Origin: Gordionus sp. m RMFG-2023 | Lineage: Eukaryota; Nematomorpha; Gordioida; Chordodea; Parachordodidae | NCBI RefSeq assembly: GCF_954871325.1 | Contig: NC_088776.1 | Span: 14,074,052 to 14,138,051 of the forward strand | Direction of reading: 5' to 3' | DNA length: 64,000 nt | In this document: one piece after another, positions 1 through 12,029 of the stretch | Layout of the letters: each line of letters opens with the position of its first letter | How positions within the stretch are numbered: position 1 is the first letter of the stretch | Program-made: the position numbers and the translations under genes | The notes under the pieces: generated by a model | What the model was told of the DNA's origin: nothing | What the model saw: only the letters and a program-made list of their open reading frames with translations | Databases searched by the model: none

Positions 1-143
1 TTCATTATTATATGATAAATTAATATTTTTCCTAAGTGTCCACTGTGCATCTTTTCTTAATCTTTTATATAATATCTTATATATTCAATAATATATTGTA
101 TATTAACTGGATATAAAAAAAAATTGAAATTATCGAAACAAAG

Positions 144-1505
144 TGGAAAGTTTGAAGTTTTTATTAATTGTGATGGGGTTTCTAAAAAAGTTTGCCATTA
201 CGAGAATTCTGGAAGTTTTGGGGAACTGGCTTTACTATACAATCAACCCCGTTCAGCAGATATTATCTGCACATCCGATGGCAATCTTTGGGCCTTAGTA
301 CAAATTATATTTGGTCACCTAAATATAATCTTCCCATTTTTTTAGGATAGGATAACATTTAGAAGGATTGTATTAAAGAGTGCTTATATGAAGCGGAAAA
401 TGTTTGACAAATTTATCCAAAATGTTAAATTGTTTGCGAATTTGACGGTTTATAAATAATATAAACAAACTATATCGAGTAAAAATAAATAAATTTTATA
501 AAAAAATAGGAATTTGAACGCATGAATATATGTGACGCTTTGACTACCCTTTATTTTAACGATGGGGAAACGATAATAAACCAAGTTATAATATTCTTAT
601 AAGAAATTAAAAAGATTTTAAAAAAAATAATAATTTAAACTAGGGTGAAATTGGTGATAAAATGTATATAGTTGAAAGTGGAACAGTAAAAATATTGATG
701 AATAAAAATGGGGTATGTTTTATGATTCATAATGTAGAATAACATCAAGTTCCTTTTTCCCATAAATTATTATAGAAAGAATTTTCTTTATCTACAAAGA
801 AAAGGGGAGACTATTTTGGAGGTTTGTTTAAATTTTCTAAAACAGATTATTATTATGAGCTTAAAAAACTTTTTAGAGTTGGCTTTAATCCTGAATCAAC
901 CTCGATCAGCGTCGGCATATGCACAAGGACAAGTTAAATTAGCAGGTAATTTTTATTTAGTTTATATCAGAGACGTGCAGGCTCAGCACGGGTCTGGAGG
1001 CCGGGCTATATTTTAATTTTTAAATATACCCGGGCTGAACTTAGAAAATTTTTTAAAATATACCCGGGCTGAGCCTAAAAAATTTTTAAATACCCGGGAC
1101 GGGTAGAGCCTAAAATTCTTTTTTTAAAAAAATACCGAACATTTTAAATCGCCATTAGCTATAATATTTTAAAAAATCGGGGTTGGGCAAAAAAAAATTT
1201 TTTTTTAATATCCGAGCCGGGAGCCCTGCAAATAGTACCTCTGCAGGTTTCTGATTTATAAAAAAAATTTTAAATCATTCGCAATTTTAATACATTTGTT
1301 TTTCATAATGCTTATTTTAAACTTAACATAAAAAGTAAAAATATTTACAAGATACCTATAACTAATTCCATTTAATTAAACGCAATTATGTTAATTTAAT
1401 TTTTTTACCTAAAAATTATTAGCACTAGATATACACGCGTTTGAAAGATTATTAGGACCTTGCATCGATATTATGAAAAGGACAATGTTAGGTTACAAAA
1501 TGTAA
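144..1505 (+). CDS. cAMP-dependent protein kinase regulatory subunit, C-terminal part (7 exons, 5' end outside window)
   Basis: Seven exons can be read: about 144-297, 346-447, 510-584, 644-712, 776-821, 877-945 and 1429-1505, with GT-AG borders and matching phases. The first carries the end of cyclic-nucleotide-binding domain A ([16 protein letters not shown], the phosphate-binding cassette with E and R), then DRITFRRIV and the [12 protein letters not shown] linker typical of PKA-R. Domain B follows ([53 protein letters not shown]), and the last exon gives [16 protein letters not shown] and a TAA stop. The family inhibits the PKA catalytic subunit until cAMP binds both domains. Docking and inhibitor segments lie upstream of the window. 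The strand between VKLA and [10 protein letters not shown] is one or two residues shorter than usual. The last intron holds a MITE. RI versus RII type cannot be decided. Confidence 0.9.
967..1257. mobile_element. hAT-type MITE in the last intron of the PKA-R gene
   Basis: GC-rich ends (TCAGAGACGTGCAGGCTCAG on the left; the inverse of CTGCAGGTTTCTGA on the right) enclose repeated ACCCGGGCTGA-like blocks separated by A/T runs. Related ends occur at 3001-3383 and near 61306. A short TTTATA repeat flanks it but a clean 8-bp duplication is not visible, so the limits are approximate. Confidence 0.55.
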
Positions 1506-2160
1506 TGATGAAACAAATAATCAATTTAAAAATTAAATGTTGTATTTTATCTGAATAAAAATAATTATGAATTATATTATGCTGAAGAATAAATTATATT
1601 AGTTTACTTTTTTGCTTAAAAGCACACTCACGTATAGAGTTCTGTATATAAATTAGGTTAGCGTAGCCCATCTCAAAAGCCCGTCCCATCTTGGGCCGGC
1701 CCAAGATTTATATATTTTTTCCAGCTGTCATCTAATATAAATATAAAATGCATGTAATTTTATATTTATCGTTCATCTATAGGCGCATCCAACAAATACA
1801 ATAAACAAATACAAGACATTTTATAAGAAATAATAAAATAAAATTAAAAAAAAATATACTATTTTAAGAAAAATAGAAATCCCCCCCCCCCCCCCAAAGC
1901 CAAAAAATGCAGATGCCGGATATATTTTTCAAAAATATTATTGTTTATATTAATTTATATTTGTTAATATTTATTCGTCATATTAAATATATATTTAATT
2001 ACATTTTTTATCGCATTTATTTACTAAGTTATTTTATCAATTAAATTCGATTTTAAGTTTTCCGGCGTAATATTTACTTATTATTTTCAAATTTTTAGTG
2101 GCGTAATATTTATCTACCATTTTCAAATTTCTAGTCAAATAATAATTATTTCTGAAACTT
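1506..2160. other. intergenic, AT-rich, no gene seen
   Basis: No coding pattern was found. It contains a run of about 15 C at 1881-1895 and a GC-rich scrap near 1675-1710 (GGGCCGGCCCAAG) that looks like a MITE end. Confidence 0.5.
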
Positions 2161-2164
2161 CTTG

Positions 2165-3512
2165 TCCAACAGGGAAAAAGAAATTGCAAGTCCAACGAGA
2201 TAGAGTCTCTGGCATCAAGCAGTAACAGCTTAAGGAGTTAGAAAAGCCAATTATTTGCTATTACTGAAATATCACAATGGCCTGAAAGAAATATTTCCTC
2301 AGAAGCAAGAAAATTATTGGATACAAACAATGCTTATTCCAAATTTTATTTCTCATTAGAATGTATTATTTAATTATACAATTATTTTAAGTATTACTTT
2401 TCAAAAACATGACATTGACTTGATTAAGAAAATGAGAATAGCGGAGAGCATTTTATCAGAACTCAAGGAAATTAGGGCTAATGTTGATGAAGAATTTCTA
2501 TATTTTATATTTTATTGTTGAGTCAAAAGCAGAGCTATACGTGTTTAATATTTGTCTCCCTCGACTTGTAGCAAGGCAAGCTCATCGTTAAAACATTAAT
2601 ATAGGATCAGTAGAAGAGTATATCTTAAATCAGATACATTTATAACCCAAATAAATGAATTTTTAATTCATCATGCAGCACTTACTAATCTGCAAATAAC
2701 TTCCACAAAAGCCTTCCCAACCTTTTTCAGATGGTGATAGAAAAAATAAATATTTGTTAGATTTTTATTATGTATATGTTAAAGTATCTTATGATGCCTT
2801 ACTAGCTGAATAACTATGTTTATAAGATTAACTATGGTTAATATAGTCCCAAAAAATGTTGTAGATGCTCTGCATTATTTCAAACACATTTTAGATTAAA
2901 TTCCCAATGTATTAAAAGGGTTTATAAACTCTTCCCATTAGTAAACTAATGAGAGAACATTCTCTTTTTTAAGAAGAATAAGAGAGGCCTGGAGAAGTAC
3001 CATTTGCAGGGCACGGCCCGGATTTTTTTTAAAGATTTTTTACGGCCTGGCCTAGGTTTTTTTTAAAAAATTTCAGGCCCGGCCCGGCTTTTTAAAAAAA
3101 AATATTTAGGCCCGACTCGGCTTTTTTTAAAAAATTTTTAGGCCCGGCCCGGATTTTTTTAAATAAATTATATTTATTTTTGATTTTTATAGCTAATAAT
3201 AGCGATTTCAAATATAGGCTGTTTTAAAAAATACAGCCCGGATTTGGTGTTTTTTTAAAATAATTCAGACCCGGCTTGGGTGTTTTTTTAAAAAAATTTC
3301 GGGCCCGGCCCGGGTATATTTAAAAAAATTAAAATAATGTCCGGCCTGGGAGCCGTGCCTGCAGATCTCTGAAAAACATACCAAGAAGTACAACATCTGA
3401 AAGTAGATTGAAAGATTTGGATCTTTTGAATATTCATAGGCATTTGACGACAAGCAAGGATGAGATAATTGAAAAATTAGCTCAATCACAACGAAGATTG
3501 GATTTTACATTG
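2165..3512 (+). pseudogene. hAT transposase relic (DUF4371/ZMYM-like lineage), interrupted by a MITE
   Basis: Plus-strand pieces resemble hAT transposases of the type with IREKADDEF and R(Q)AHR motifs: LIKKMRIAESILSELKEIRA near 2420-2485, LPRLVARQAHR near 2555-2590, and the C-terminal dimerization region RTFSFLRRIREAWRST near 2950-3000. This continues after the MITE as SESRLKDLDLLNIHRHLTT and RRLDFTL with a stop near 3512. Stops and frame changes in the middle show it is decayed. The terminal inverted repeats were not found. It is an ordinary DNA-transposon remnant downstream of the PKA-R gene. Confidence 0.7.
3001..3383. mobile_element. 383-bp hAT MITE inserted in the hAT relic
   Basis: The same 8 bases AGAAGTAC lie at 2993-3000 and 3384-3391. 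Removing the insert and one copy joins the coding pieces into AWRSTTSESRLKD, the expected hAT C-terminal sequence. The interior has repeated GGCCCGGCCCGG-like blocks with A/T runs; the ends are GCAGGGCACGGCC and the inverse of GCCGTGCCTGC. Confidence 0.85.
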
Positions 3513-5690
3513 TAAATTTATAACATACAAAATGCAATTATTCCTAAGAAACTTTTTGTGTAAAGGCTCAAAAAATTCAAATTTCTATTTTGGGTCATTT
3601 AAGTGATTCTTTACATATAATTTTTTTATAATATACATTAATTTAAATTGTGTATTAGAAATAGTTATTAGTCCTAATAAATTTATGCTTGATATTTTTA
3701 AAAAACAATAATATTTCTTAAAAATTTTTATTATCCCCCTCAGACCAAATTCCTGCGTACGCGCCTGAATTAGAGATAATTATATTATGATTTTCATTAT
3801 ATTAAATTGGATCCCAATAACTCTTTCAAAATAAAACAGAATCGCGATCCATGATAAACAATTGTGAATATATTTTTTGATAAAATATGAGCTAGGTATC
3901 TTATAGAAATAGTTCTTAAAGCAATCACATTTATGGTAATTTTTCTATTTTCTAAATACTAGAAAATAAATATATATGTATAATACTAAAATACCTTTCA
4001 TTGTTATAATAAAGAAAAGAATCATTATTTAAATAAAGTAATAATGATAAAATTAAAGTTAAACATTTATGAAATGAGAATTGAATAATAACATTTCAAG
4101 TAACGCCGTAATCTCAAAATAAAATATGTTATAAAAATAATAAGTATTAATGTGAATACTAAAGAGTGTTATAATAAAAATTCAAATAAATATTAAATAA
4201 TATTATAATAAATAAAAAAAAGATACAAATTATAATATAATATTATAACAAATATATATATAGTGTAATATAAATTAATTGTTAAAAATTTAAGAGGCGT
4301 CACTAATCTTTATAATCTCAGTGGGCTCAAAATAATTTTCAAAATTACCTTATTTTTTTAGCCAACATAATCCAAAATTACTTTCTTTGTTTATAGCGAA
4401 CCAAAATTACTTTTTTTTAGCTAACATTATTCCAAATTGCCTTCTTTTTTTAGTGGTATGAAAAAAATTTAAAATTTTGAAGGATCTCTTCAAATTTATC
4501 AAGGAGCTCGAATCCCTGCCCCCCCCCCCCCAGTGACACTATTGAAAATCCTGATTAATTTATTGTCGTTCTAAAAATATAATATAATAGCCAATATATG
4601 AATAATTTACGTTCACTCGAATTTCTAAAATCATATTTTTAATTTAGGGCCGGGTTATGGACCGAGCCTGAAAGCAAAAATTCTAATATTCATAAAAGTT
4701 GAAATAAAAAAAATCAACAAACATTTATTTAAAACCTTAAAAAACAAGACTAGTAATATTTAAAAAAGATAATTTATAATTTCTCTACAGAGCATCATAT
4801 TCTCGTCTAATTAATAGCTTTAAAACGAGGGTAAAATAATTTGAATATATTTTGTTAATTTAGGAAATTCCTTTCAATATATTCTTTAAAAAGAAAACTG
4901 ACCTAAGAACCTAAATGCAATTAGGGTAAAATAAGAAGAATCTGCCGAAGATTCAAATTAAATGAATATGAAGCTATTGCTGAGTTTCAACAATATATCG
5001 ATGAAGAAATTTCTATAAAAAAATTTAAAATTATTGAAATATTCAGCCCATAGAAAACTAATAAATGAAAGATTTATAGAAATTTTTTCATATTATACAT
5101 TTTTTTATTTGTATAGATATGTAAATTTATGATATTATTTTTAAAATATATTATAAATAATGGCATAGTTAATAAAAAAATTATATTAACATTTATAAAC
5201 TCTATGAAATCAAATATCAAAAAACTGGTGTGGGGGGGGGGGGGGGTTAAAATATATTGTAAATATTGTCTGGCATGGAACCGATAGATAAAATTTGATC
5301 TGCATTTTTTGTCTAAGATATAAATTTTCTTTGGGATCTGTTGTTTTTTATCTAAGGTTTTTAAAATGGAATTACCTTGCAATTCCCTAATGTGCGCAAA
5401 ATAAACTACGTTTACTAATTGGAAATATTTGTTGCTTTTAGATTTTTCGGCTGCGGCTTTAGATTATTATTGTGCGTTCGATTTTGCCAACACATCTATT
5501 CATATACGCAAATAAAGAAAATTAAATGTTTTTTGATAATATATAAAATAATACCCACCCACCCCCCTCCCTCAAAACATTTAAGTAATATATCACTGGT
5601 TTTAACAGAATTTAGTGTTGTTTAGCAAATATTTATATGTTGATTGATGTAATACTTATTTTCATCTATCTTATCGCGCCGTATTTGTAA
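3513..5690. other. intergenic, AT-rich, with homopolymer runs
   Basis: No gene is supported. There is a C run near 4519-4531 and a G run near 5233-5246. A MITE-end-like GGGCCGGGTTATGGACC lies near 4648. A short stretch near 4985-5050 (EFQQYIDEEISIKKFKIIEI) vaguely resembles the hAT dimerization region but is too short to call. Short ORFs here look like chance. Confidence 0.5.
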
Positions 5691-6620
5691 ATGCTGCGTA
5701 TCAGCTGTTTAAAGAAATTTCCGAATATAAATAAGAATTTTCATTTTTATACTACATTATATGGTAAGATATTTAAATATGCATGACTTATAAAAATTAT
5801 AGACAAATTATATACCAAAGAACATGAATGGATTTTAGTTGAAAATAAATTAGGTACTGTTGGAATAAGTGATCATGCTCAAGTTTGAGAATAAAAAAAT
5901 ATTTATTATATTATACTGTGTGTATTAACTTTTTATAACGAGTTTATATCTTTTTTAAAGAAATCCTTGGGAGATATTGTTTATATTGAACTGCCAGATG
6001 TAGGAAAATATTTGAAAAAAGGAGGTTTCATTTTTTTAATAATGCAGCAAATTTATATAATATGATTATTACAAATATGAGAAAACTCTGACTGATCAAA
6101 AGAATAACATTATTTGAAAAATTAAGAAAAGCCTAATTAAAAGAGCTTAATTTTTTACTTCATTGTATTTGCAATAATGTATTTTAAATTAAATATATAT
6201 TTTTATTAACCATCAAAAGATCCATGTGGAGCATTAGAGAGTGTGAAAGCTGCTAGTGAAATATATTCACCAATCACTGGAAAAATTGAATTTAAAAATG
6301 AAGAAGCTGAAAATAAGCCATCAATTATTAATGCATCTTGTTTAGATAAAGGTATTTTAACATGTTAATAAAATCATACTTAATATCCAACACAAAAAAT
6401 GGGAATTTTTGATATTTTTTATTCTTATATGATTTAGAATTTTTTTTAAATCAAAATATTAAAATTGATTTATGTTTTAGATACCATTAATTTTTTAAAA
6501 AAATCTATATTTAATTGTGATAAAGGCTGGTTGTTTAAAATTTCTATTGACAATTCTCAAGAATTGAAATCTTTGATGGATGAAGATTCTTATAAAAAAT
6601 TTTTAAAATCTAAAGAATAA
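5691..6620 (+). CDS. GCSH: Glycine cleavage system H protein, mitochondrial (5 exons)
   Basis: H protein carries the aminomethyl group on a lipoyl-lysine between the P, T and L proteins of the mitochondrial glycine cleavage complex. Exons: 5691-5763, 5803-5882, 5961-6024, 6220-6351 and 6526-6620, phases consistent. Exon 1 (MLRISCLKKFPNINKNFHFY) is basic and lacks acidic residues, as a mitochondrial presequence should. Then come YTKEHEWILVENKLGTVGIS, SLGDIVYIELPDVGKYLKKG, the lipoylation segment GALESVKAASEIYSPITGKI (lysine of ESVKA) and GWLFKISIDNSQELKSLMDE to the TAA stop. The last exon starts at 6526 because this gives the normal SCLDKGWLFK spacing. An upstream acceptor at 6480 is also in frame. 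Length is normal for the family and the gene looks intact. Confidence 0.95.
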
Positions 6621-7182
6621 ATTAAAAAATATATATTATAAACCACTTTTAACATTTATATTTTGTAAATATATAATGCAATATTTTTGGTTCAAAATAA
6701 ACATTAGGATATTGTCATTATATTCTTAAAATTTTACCTAATATTATATTAAGTAAAAATATGTGTCCTTACATGCAATAAAATACCATATATATTCTTT
6801 TTCTTTGAACAAAGTTTAAAAAAAATATATAAGACTTTTTTTGCTCAGAATTAAATAAAAATCTAAGGTCACAAAATTGAAGATTTTTTAAAGAAAATCA
6901 AATATATCTTTTAAAAATATGTTATTTCATTGTGAAAAATTTTTTATGCATAAAAATCACAAAAAATTTACTTATAAAAGTTTGGAATTTGAAGGTAAAA
7001 TTTAGTAAAAAAACTTGTTTGAGCATTCGAAAAAATCTTTAGAGGTGAAAATCTTTGAAGATTTTTTATTTTGAAGAGCATTTCAAACTGGTTTGAATAA
7101 GCAAGATTTAGAATTTTTAAACAAAGCATTTTATTGTGCTTGTTTTTAAAATGAAAGTAATGTATATATATATAGAATTTTT
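6621..7182. other. intergenic, AT-rich, no gene seen
   Basis: Low-complexity sequence. Around 7020-7080 there are palindromic AAAATCTTTGAAGATTTTTT-type motifs, similar to motifs at 57.9-58.1 kb. Confidence 0.4.
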
Positions 7183-8886
7183 TACCTTTTTCCTTTTTTA
7201 AGTATTAATTTCACTTTTTAAATATTAATTATAGATCTTTTCTTCCTTTCTTCTTTAATTATTAATTAATGAATCTTTTCTTCTCAAATATTTCTTTATT
7301 CATAAATTTCCATAAAAATAATAAGTGATAGTTAAAACAAAAATAAACATCTTTTTCCTTTGTTGCCACTGTATTTTTCCTTTTTCCACAAAAATAAACA
7401 AAATACATGGCTAACAACAGGTTCGTAAATATATATATAAATTAATTATATAATCCTTTAACATATAATGAATTTTTATCATCCTAATACAACACGTCCA
7501 CCCTATTAAGGCTTAGTATATATAATATCCTTTAATCTTCCTCTTCTAATAATGCCATTTCTTCCATATGACTCAGTATATATTCAATCTCCAATTCATC
7601 TTTCAATCCACTTAATAATTCACTTTCTTCCTTTTTCTGTAGCCATATATCTTTCTCTTGAGTCATGACAGGTAATGTTTTCTTCTCCGATTCAATATTC
7701 ACCTTATTGAAAATTCCTGGATATTTATTTTTGACATCTAAAGAATACTTGTCAAATTGAAACTCTTTAGAAGCTACTACTGTTTTAATCCTTTGTATTC
7801 TTTTCCTTCAATTCCGAAATCTTTTCCCTTGACACTGAATTTTTAAATGTCCCCACTTACTATAACAAAAACATTGTCGCATCCGCTTTATATCAAATCG
7901 ATTCGACAAAATACACTCTTCTTCCTTTTCATCCTCCATCAGTTTCTCCCACGTTATCCTTGTGTTTCCATTCATTTGTTGCCTCCATTTATCCTCCCAC
8001 TTTATCGACAATGGATAATAATTAATTGGTAATATCACATTTTTCATGATATGTGTCTTAAAATGAATGTATGATACGTTTGCCATCAAATCTTTAAGAA
8101 ATGCAAAAATAAATATATATCTCCTCCCCCTCCCAGCTCTATGTATAAATTATTCTGCTCTAATTTTTGTTTGATCATGATGACGAATACCCTCCATCCC
8201 ATTTTCAAATTTTATACGATTTAATTTTTTTCCTAAATTTTCTATTACTATCCCTCTTTCCCATAATTTATCCTTATTATTATAACATCTGGCCCATACC
8301 ATTTGACCCATTTGATATAATGTACTATTGATTTTCTTTGATAAAACCTCTATATCACATCTTGGTTTTATAAGATCCAATAATACTTTCGTCCTTCTTC
8401 CCAAAAATCTTTCAGTTGGAGTAAAACCTCCACTGTTTTTGGAATTATTATAATATAATTGTGCAATCCACACTTCACTTTTTTTATATTTGGCTTTCTT
8501 TAACCAATTTTTAACAATGGCCACCATCCTTTCAGCTTTAGATTTTTTTACCTTTAAGTATTAATTATAGATCTTTTACCTCTTCACTTTTTAAATATTA
8601 ATTATAAATCTTATCTTCCTTTCTTCTTTAATTATTAATTAATGAATCTTTTCTTCTCAAATATTTCTTTATTCATAAATTCCATAAAAATAATAAGTGA
8701 TAGTATATACATAAATTTCTCTTTTTTAAAACAAAAATAAACATCTTTTTCCTTTGTTGCCACTGTATTTTTCCTTTTTCCACAAAAATAAACAAAGTAC
8801 ATGGCTAACAACAGGTTCGTAAATATATATATAAATTAATTATAATCCTTTAACATATAATGAATTTTTATAATCCTAATACAACA
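7183..8886 (-). mobile_element. LTR retrotransposon fossil, Ty3/Gypsy type, internally deleted
   Basis: Two direct repeats of roughly 310-340 bp (about 7183-7497 and 8546-8886) are near-identical apart from small indels and have the polarity of minus-strand LTRs beginning TGTTGTATTAGG. Between them lie minus-strand remnants: the C-terminal part of a Gypsy integrase (RMVAIVKNWLKK... GFTPTERFLGR... LLDLIKP) at 8150-8527, and a zinc-knuckle-like stretch (CFCYSKWGHLKIQC) in 7808-8089. Most of gag-pol is missing, so it is a broken, non-autonomous fossil. Similarity of the LTRs suggests moderate age. It abuts the hAT element at 8908. Confidence 0.8.
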
Positions 8887-10689
8887 GTTTTCAAAATGAG
8901 GGTAGACTAGGGTTGGAAACCAATATTAAAAATCCAATATTAACAAAATATTGTATTGGTATTGGGTCTAAAATATTGGTATTGGTTTAAACAATATTTC
9001 CTATTTCTTGTATTGGTATTGCTATTGGTTTATATTGGTAACTATTGGTATTGGTTTAAATTCAAATTACTAATTAAAAGAATAGAAATAGTGATTATAA
9101 AACCCTTAATTTCTAGTTTTAAATAAACATGGAAAAAAAATTCATGAAGCATTACCATAAAATCAGGGCTAAGAACCAACTCTCAAAATTTTACTGAATC
9201 CAAATTCTTTTTTTAAACACGAATTTATTAGGTGATGTGAATATAAAAAATTTTGATTTAATCATATTTTTTGTGTCAACAATAATAAACGTATTGATTT
9301 TGAAACGTTTTATTTAGCACAAAGAACATAGCAAAATAAGTAAACTAAAAATGTAACATAACTGTCTATTTAAAAATATAATGCAGAAGATGATATAAAT
9401 CTAATATAAGAGGAAATAATTATATATATTTAAGAAGAATCTTGCATGCGCATCTAACTTTTTAGGTACAAGCAAACTTGTATAGTATGCTCATCTAGTG
9501 AACAACGTTGGTCTGTTATAACATATCGTCCTTCTGAAAAAGCCCTTTCAGAGCTAAATGAGGTAGCCGGAATTGCTAGATAATCTCTGGCAATTTTTGA
9601 TAATATTGGATATCTATTTTTATTTAATTTCTACCAATCTAATGGATTTGTATAATTGAAAATTGTGGCTTCATCCATGTATTTACTTATTTCTAAGTTA
9701 TTATTATTATTATGAGGTTAAACCTGATAAATTTTGTCATAAAAGGACAATTTTTTGTTATTTTGTGCTTCATTTGTAAGTTCCGCTGAATTGTTATTAT
9801 TTATTTTATAAATAATGTTTTCATTAGTGAGATATCCAATAAGAGTTTCCATATTATTATGCTTTAATAAATGACTTGATAGTTTAAATCTTGGGTCAAT
9901 CATTGTTGAAATAATAAATATTAAAATTATAATATTTATTAAGTTTTGTTAAGGCAGCTAAAGAAGCTGTCTTTAAAATAGAATTAGCATTATTATTATA
10001 ACTCCACATGCTCAAAAATACTGGAATATAAAGGAATAATTATTGAAATTGATGGAGTATTAGCACATGAGGCCATCTCTGTAGCAAAATTAAATGGTTC
10101 CAGAAATTCTCGGTATATTTCTATATTATTCCAGGCTAAGGCACTAAATTTTCTTCATTGGTAATTTGTAAATGATTGGTATATGTTGTCAAATAGGGTT
10201 TGAGCAATATTGCCTTTCAAGCATTTGGTATGTTGAATTCCAACGTGTTGGTATATCCAAAATTAGGTGAAGAAATTTTAAGTGTGGATTTTTTTTCAAT
10301 AAATATTTTTTCGAGTTTATTAAATTTAGATATAGAAAGTTTAAATTTTTTTTAAAAATTTCTTATTTTTTTTTAAAACTTCTTATTTTTTTTAAAGTTG
10401 TATTTAAGGGTTCCAATGCAGCCATGACAGCCAAATGTATTATATGGCAAAAGCATTTGCACACATCAAAATTATCTTTTTGTTTTAAAATTTTTAGAAA
10501 TGCTAAATTATTTGCATTGTCTAATGTAATGCAAAAAAAATGGTTCCCACACGAAATCGCCAAGTTCAAAATAGCCAAATATTTTTGTACGTAATTTAAA
10601 ACACCACAAGTAATATAATATTTCCTATATAATAAAATACAAATATATAATATAGTGTAATATAATAAAATATATAATAATAATATAAA

Positions 10690-11700
10690 TTAATAATATA
10701 AACTAATAATGTAATACACTATAATACTAAAATAATGTAATATTATAATGTGTAATATAATATAAAATATACAATAATAATTTAAAACCAATATAATAAA
10801 TATAATACCAATATAATATAATACCAATATAATATAATACCAATATAATATAATACCAATATAATATAATACCAATATAATATAATACCAATATAATATA
10901 ATACCAATATAATATAATACCAATATAATATAATACCAATATAATATAATACCAATATAATATAATACCAATATAATATAATACCAATATAATATAATAC
11001 CAATATAATATAATACCAATATAATATAATACCAATATAATATAATACCAATATAATATAATACCAATATAATATAATACCAATATAATATAATACCAAT
11101 ATAATATAATACCAATATAATATAATACCAATATAATATAATACCAATATAATATAATACCAATATAATATAATACCAATATAATATAATACCAATATAA
11201 TATAATACCAATATAATATAATACCAATATAATATAATACCAATATAATATAATACCAATATAATATAATACCAATATAATATAATACCAATATAATATA
11301 ATACCAATATAATATAATACCAATATAATATAATACCAATATAATATAATACCAATATAATATAATACCAATATAATATAATACCAATATAATATAATAC
11401 CAATATAATATAATACCAATATAATATAATACCAATATAATATAATACCAATATAATATAATATCAATATAATATAATACCAATATAATATAATACCAAT
11501 ATAATATAATACCAATATAATATAATACCAATATAATATAATACCAATATAATATAATACCAATATTATTATGTGTAATATAATATAAAATATATAATAA
11601 TAATAATATAATACAAATATAATATAATACCAATATTATAATGTGTATTATAATATAATACCAATATAATATAATACTAATATAATATAATACTAATATA
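10690..11700. repeat. 16-bp microsatellite-like array, unit ACCAATATAATATAAT
   Basis: About 48 near-perfect tandem copies span 10800-11565, with decayed copies on both sides to about 11980. It lies in the 3' part of the MULE. The long minus-strand reading frames through it are a trivial result of a 16-bp unit having no stop in any of its phases. Confidence 0.95.
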
Positions 11701-12029
11701 AAATAAAATAAAACTAATAATATTATACTAAAAAGGTACTACATTCTAATACTATAATTAATCTTCTAAATATACATAATATAAAATAAAAAAAAAAATC
11801 CTAATATAAGTATAATATAATAAAATATATATAACTAATAATGTATTACACTAAAATATTATTTAATGTAATATTATAATATAATAAAATCCTAATATAA
11901 GTGTAATATATTATAAAGTATATATAATTATATAATATAATATATTTTAATATAAAATATTTTAATATAAAATATATAATAATAATATAAATGTTTTAAT
12001 CAGGCGTCTTCAATAATATTTGAAATGTA

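Noticed and set aside
4440-4535. tRNA-like GAGCTCGAATCCCTGCC
   Set aside because: No D or anticodon arm can be paired upstream; the match is only a T-loop-like string beside a C run.
5074-5625. Two frames on opposite strands next to G and C runs
   Set aside because: Low-complexity composition, no splice context and no similarity; treated as chance.
10690-11633. Three long overlapping minus-strand frames (about 250-280 codons, YYIGIILYWYYIILVL repeats)
   Set aside because: They are the translation of a 16-bp satellite with no stop in any phase; no start, splice or composition signal supports a protein.
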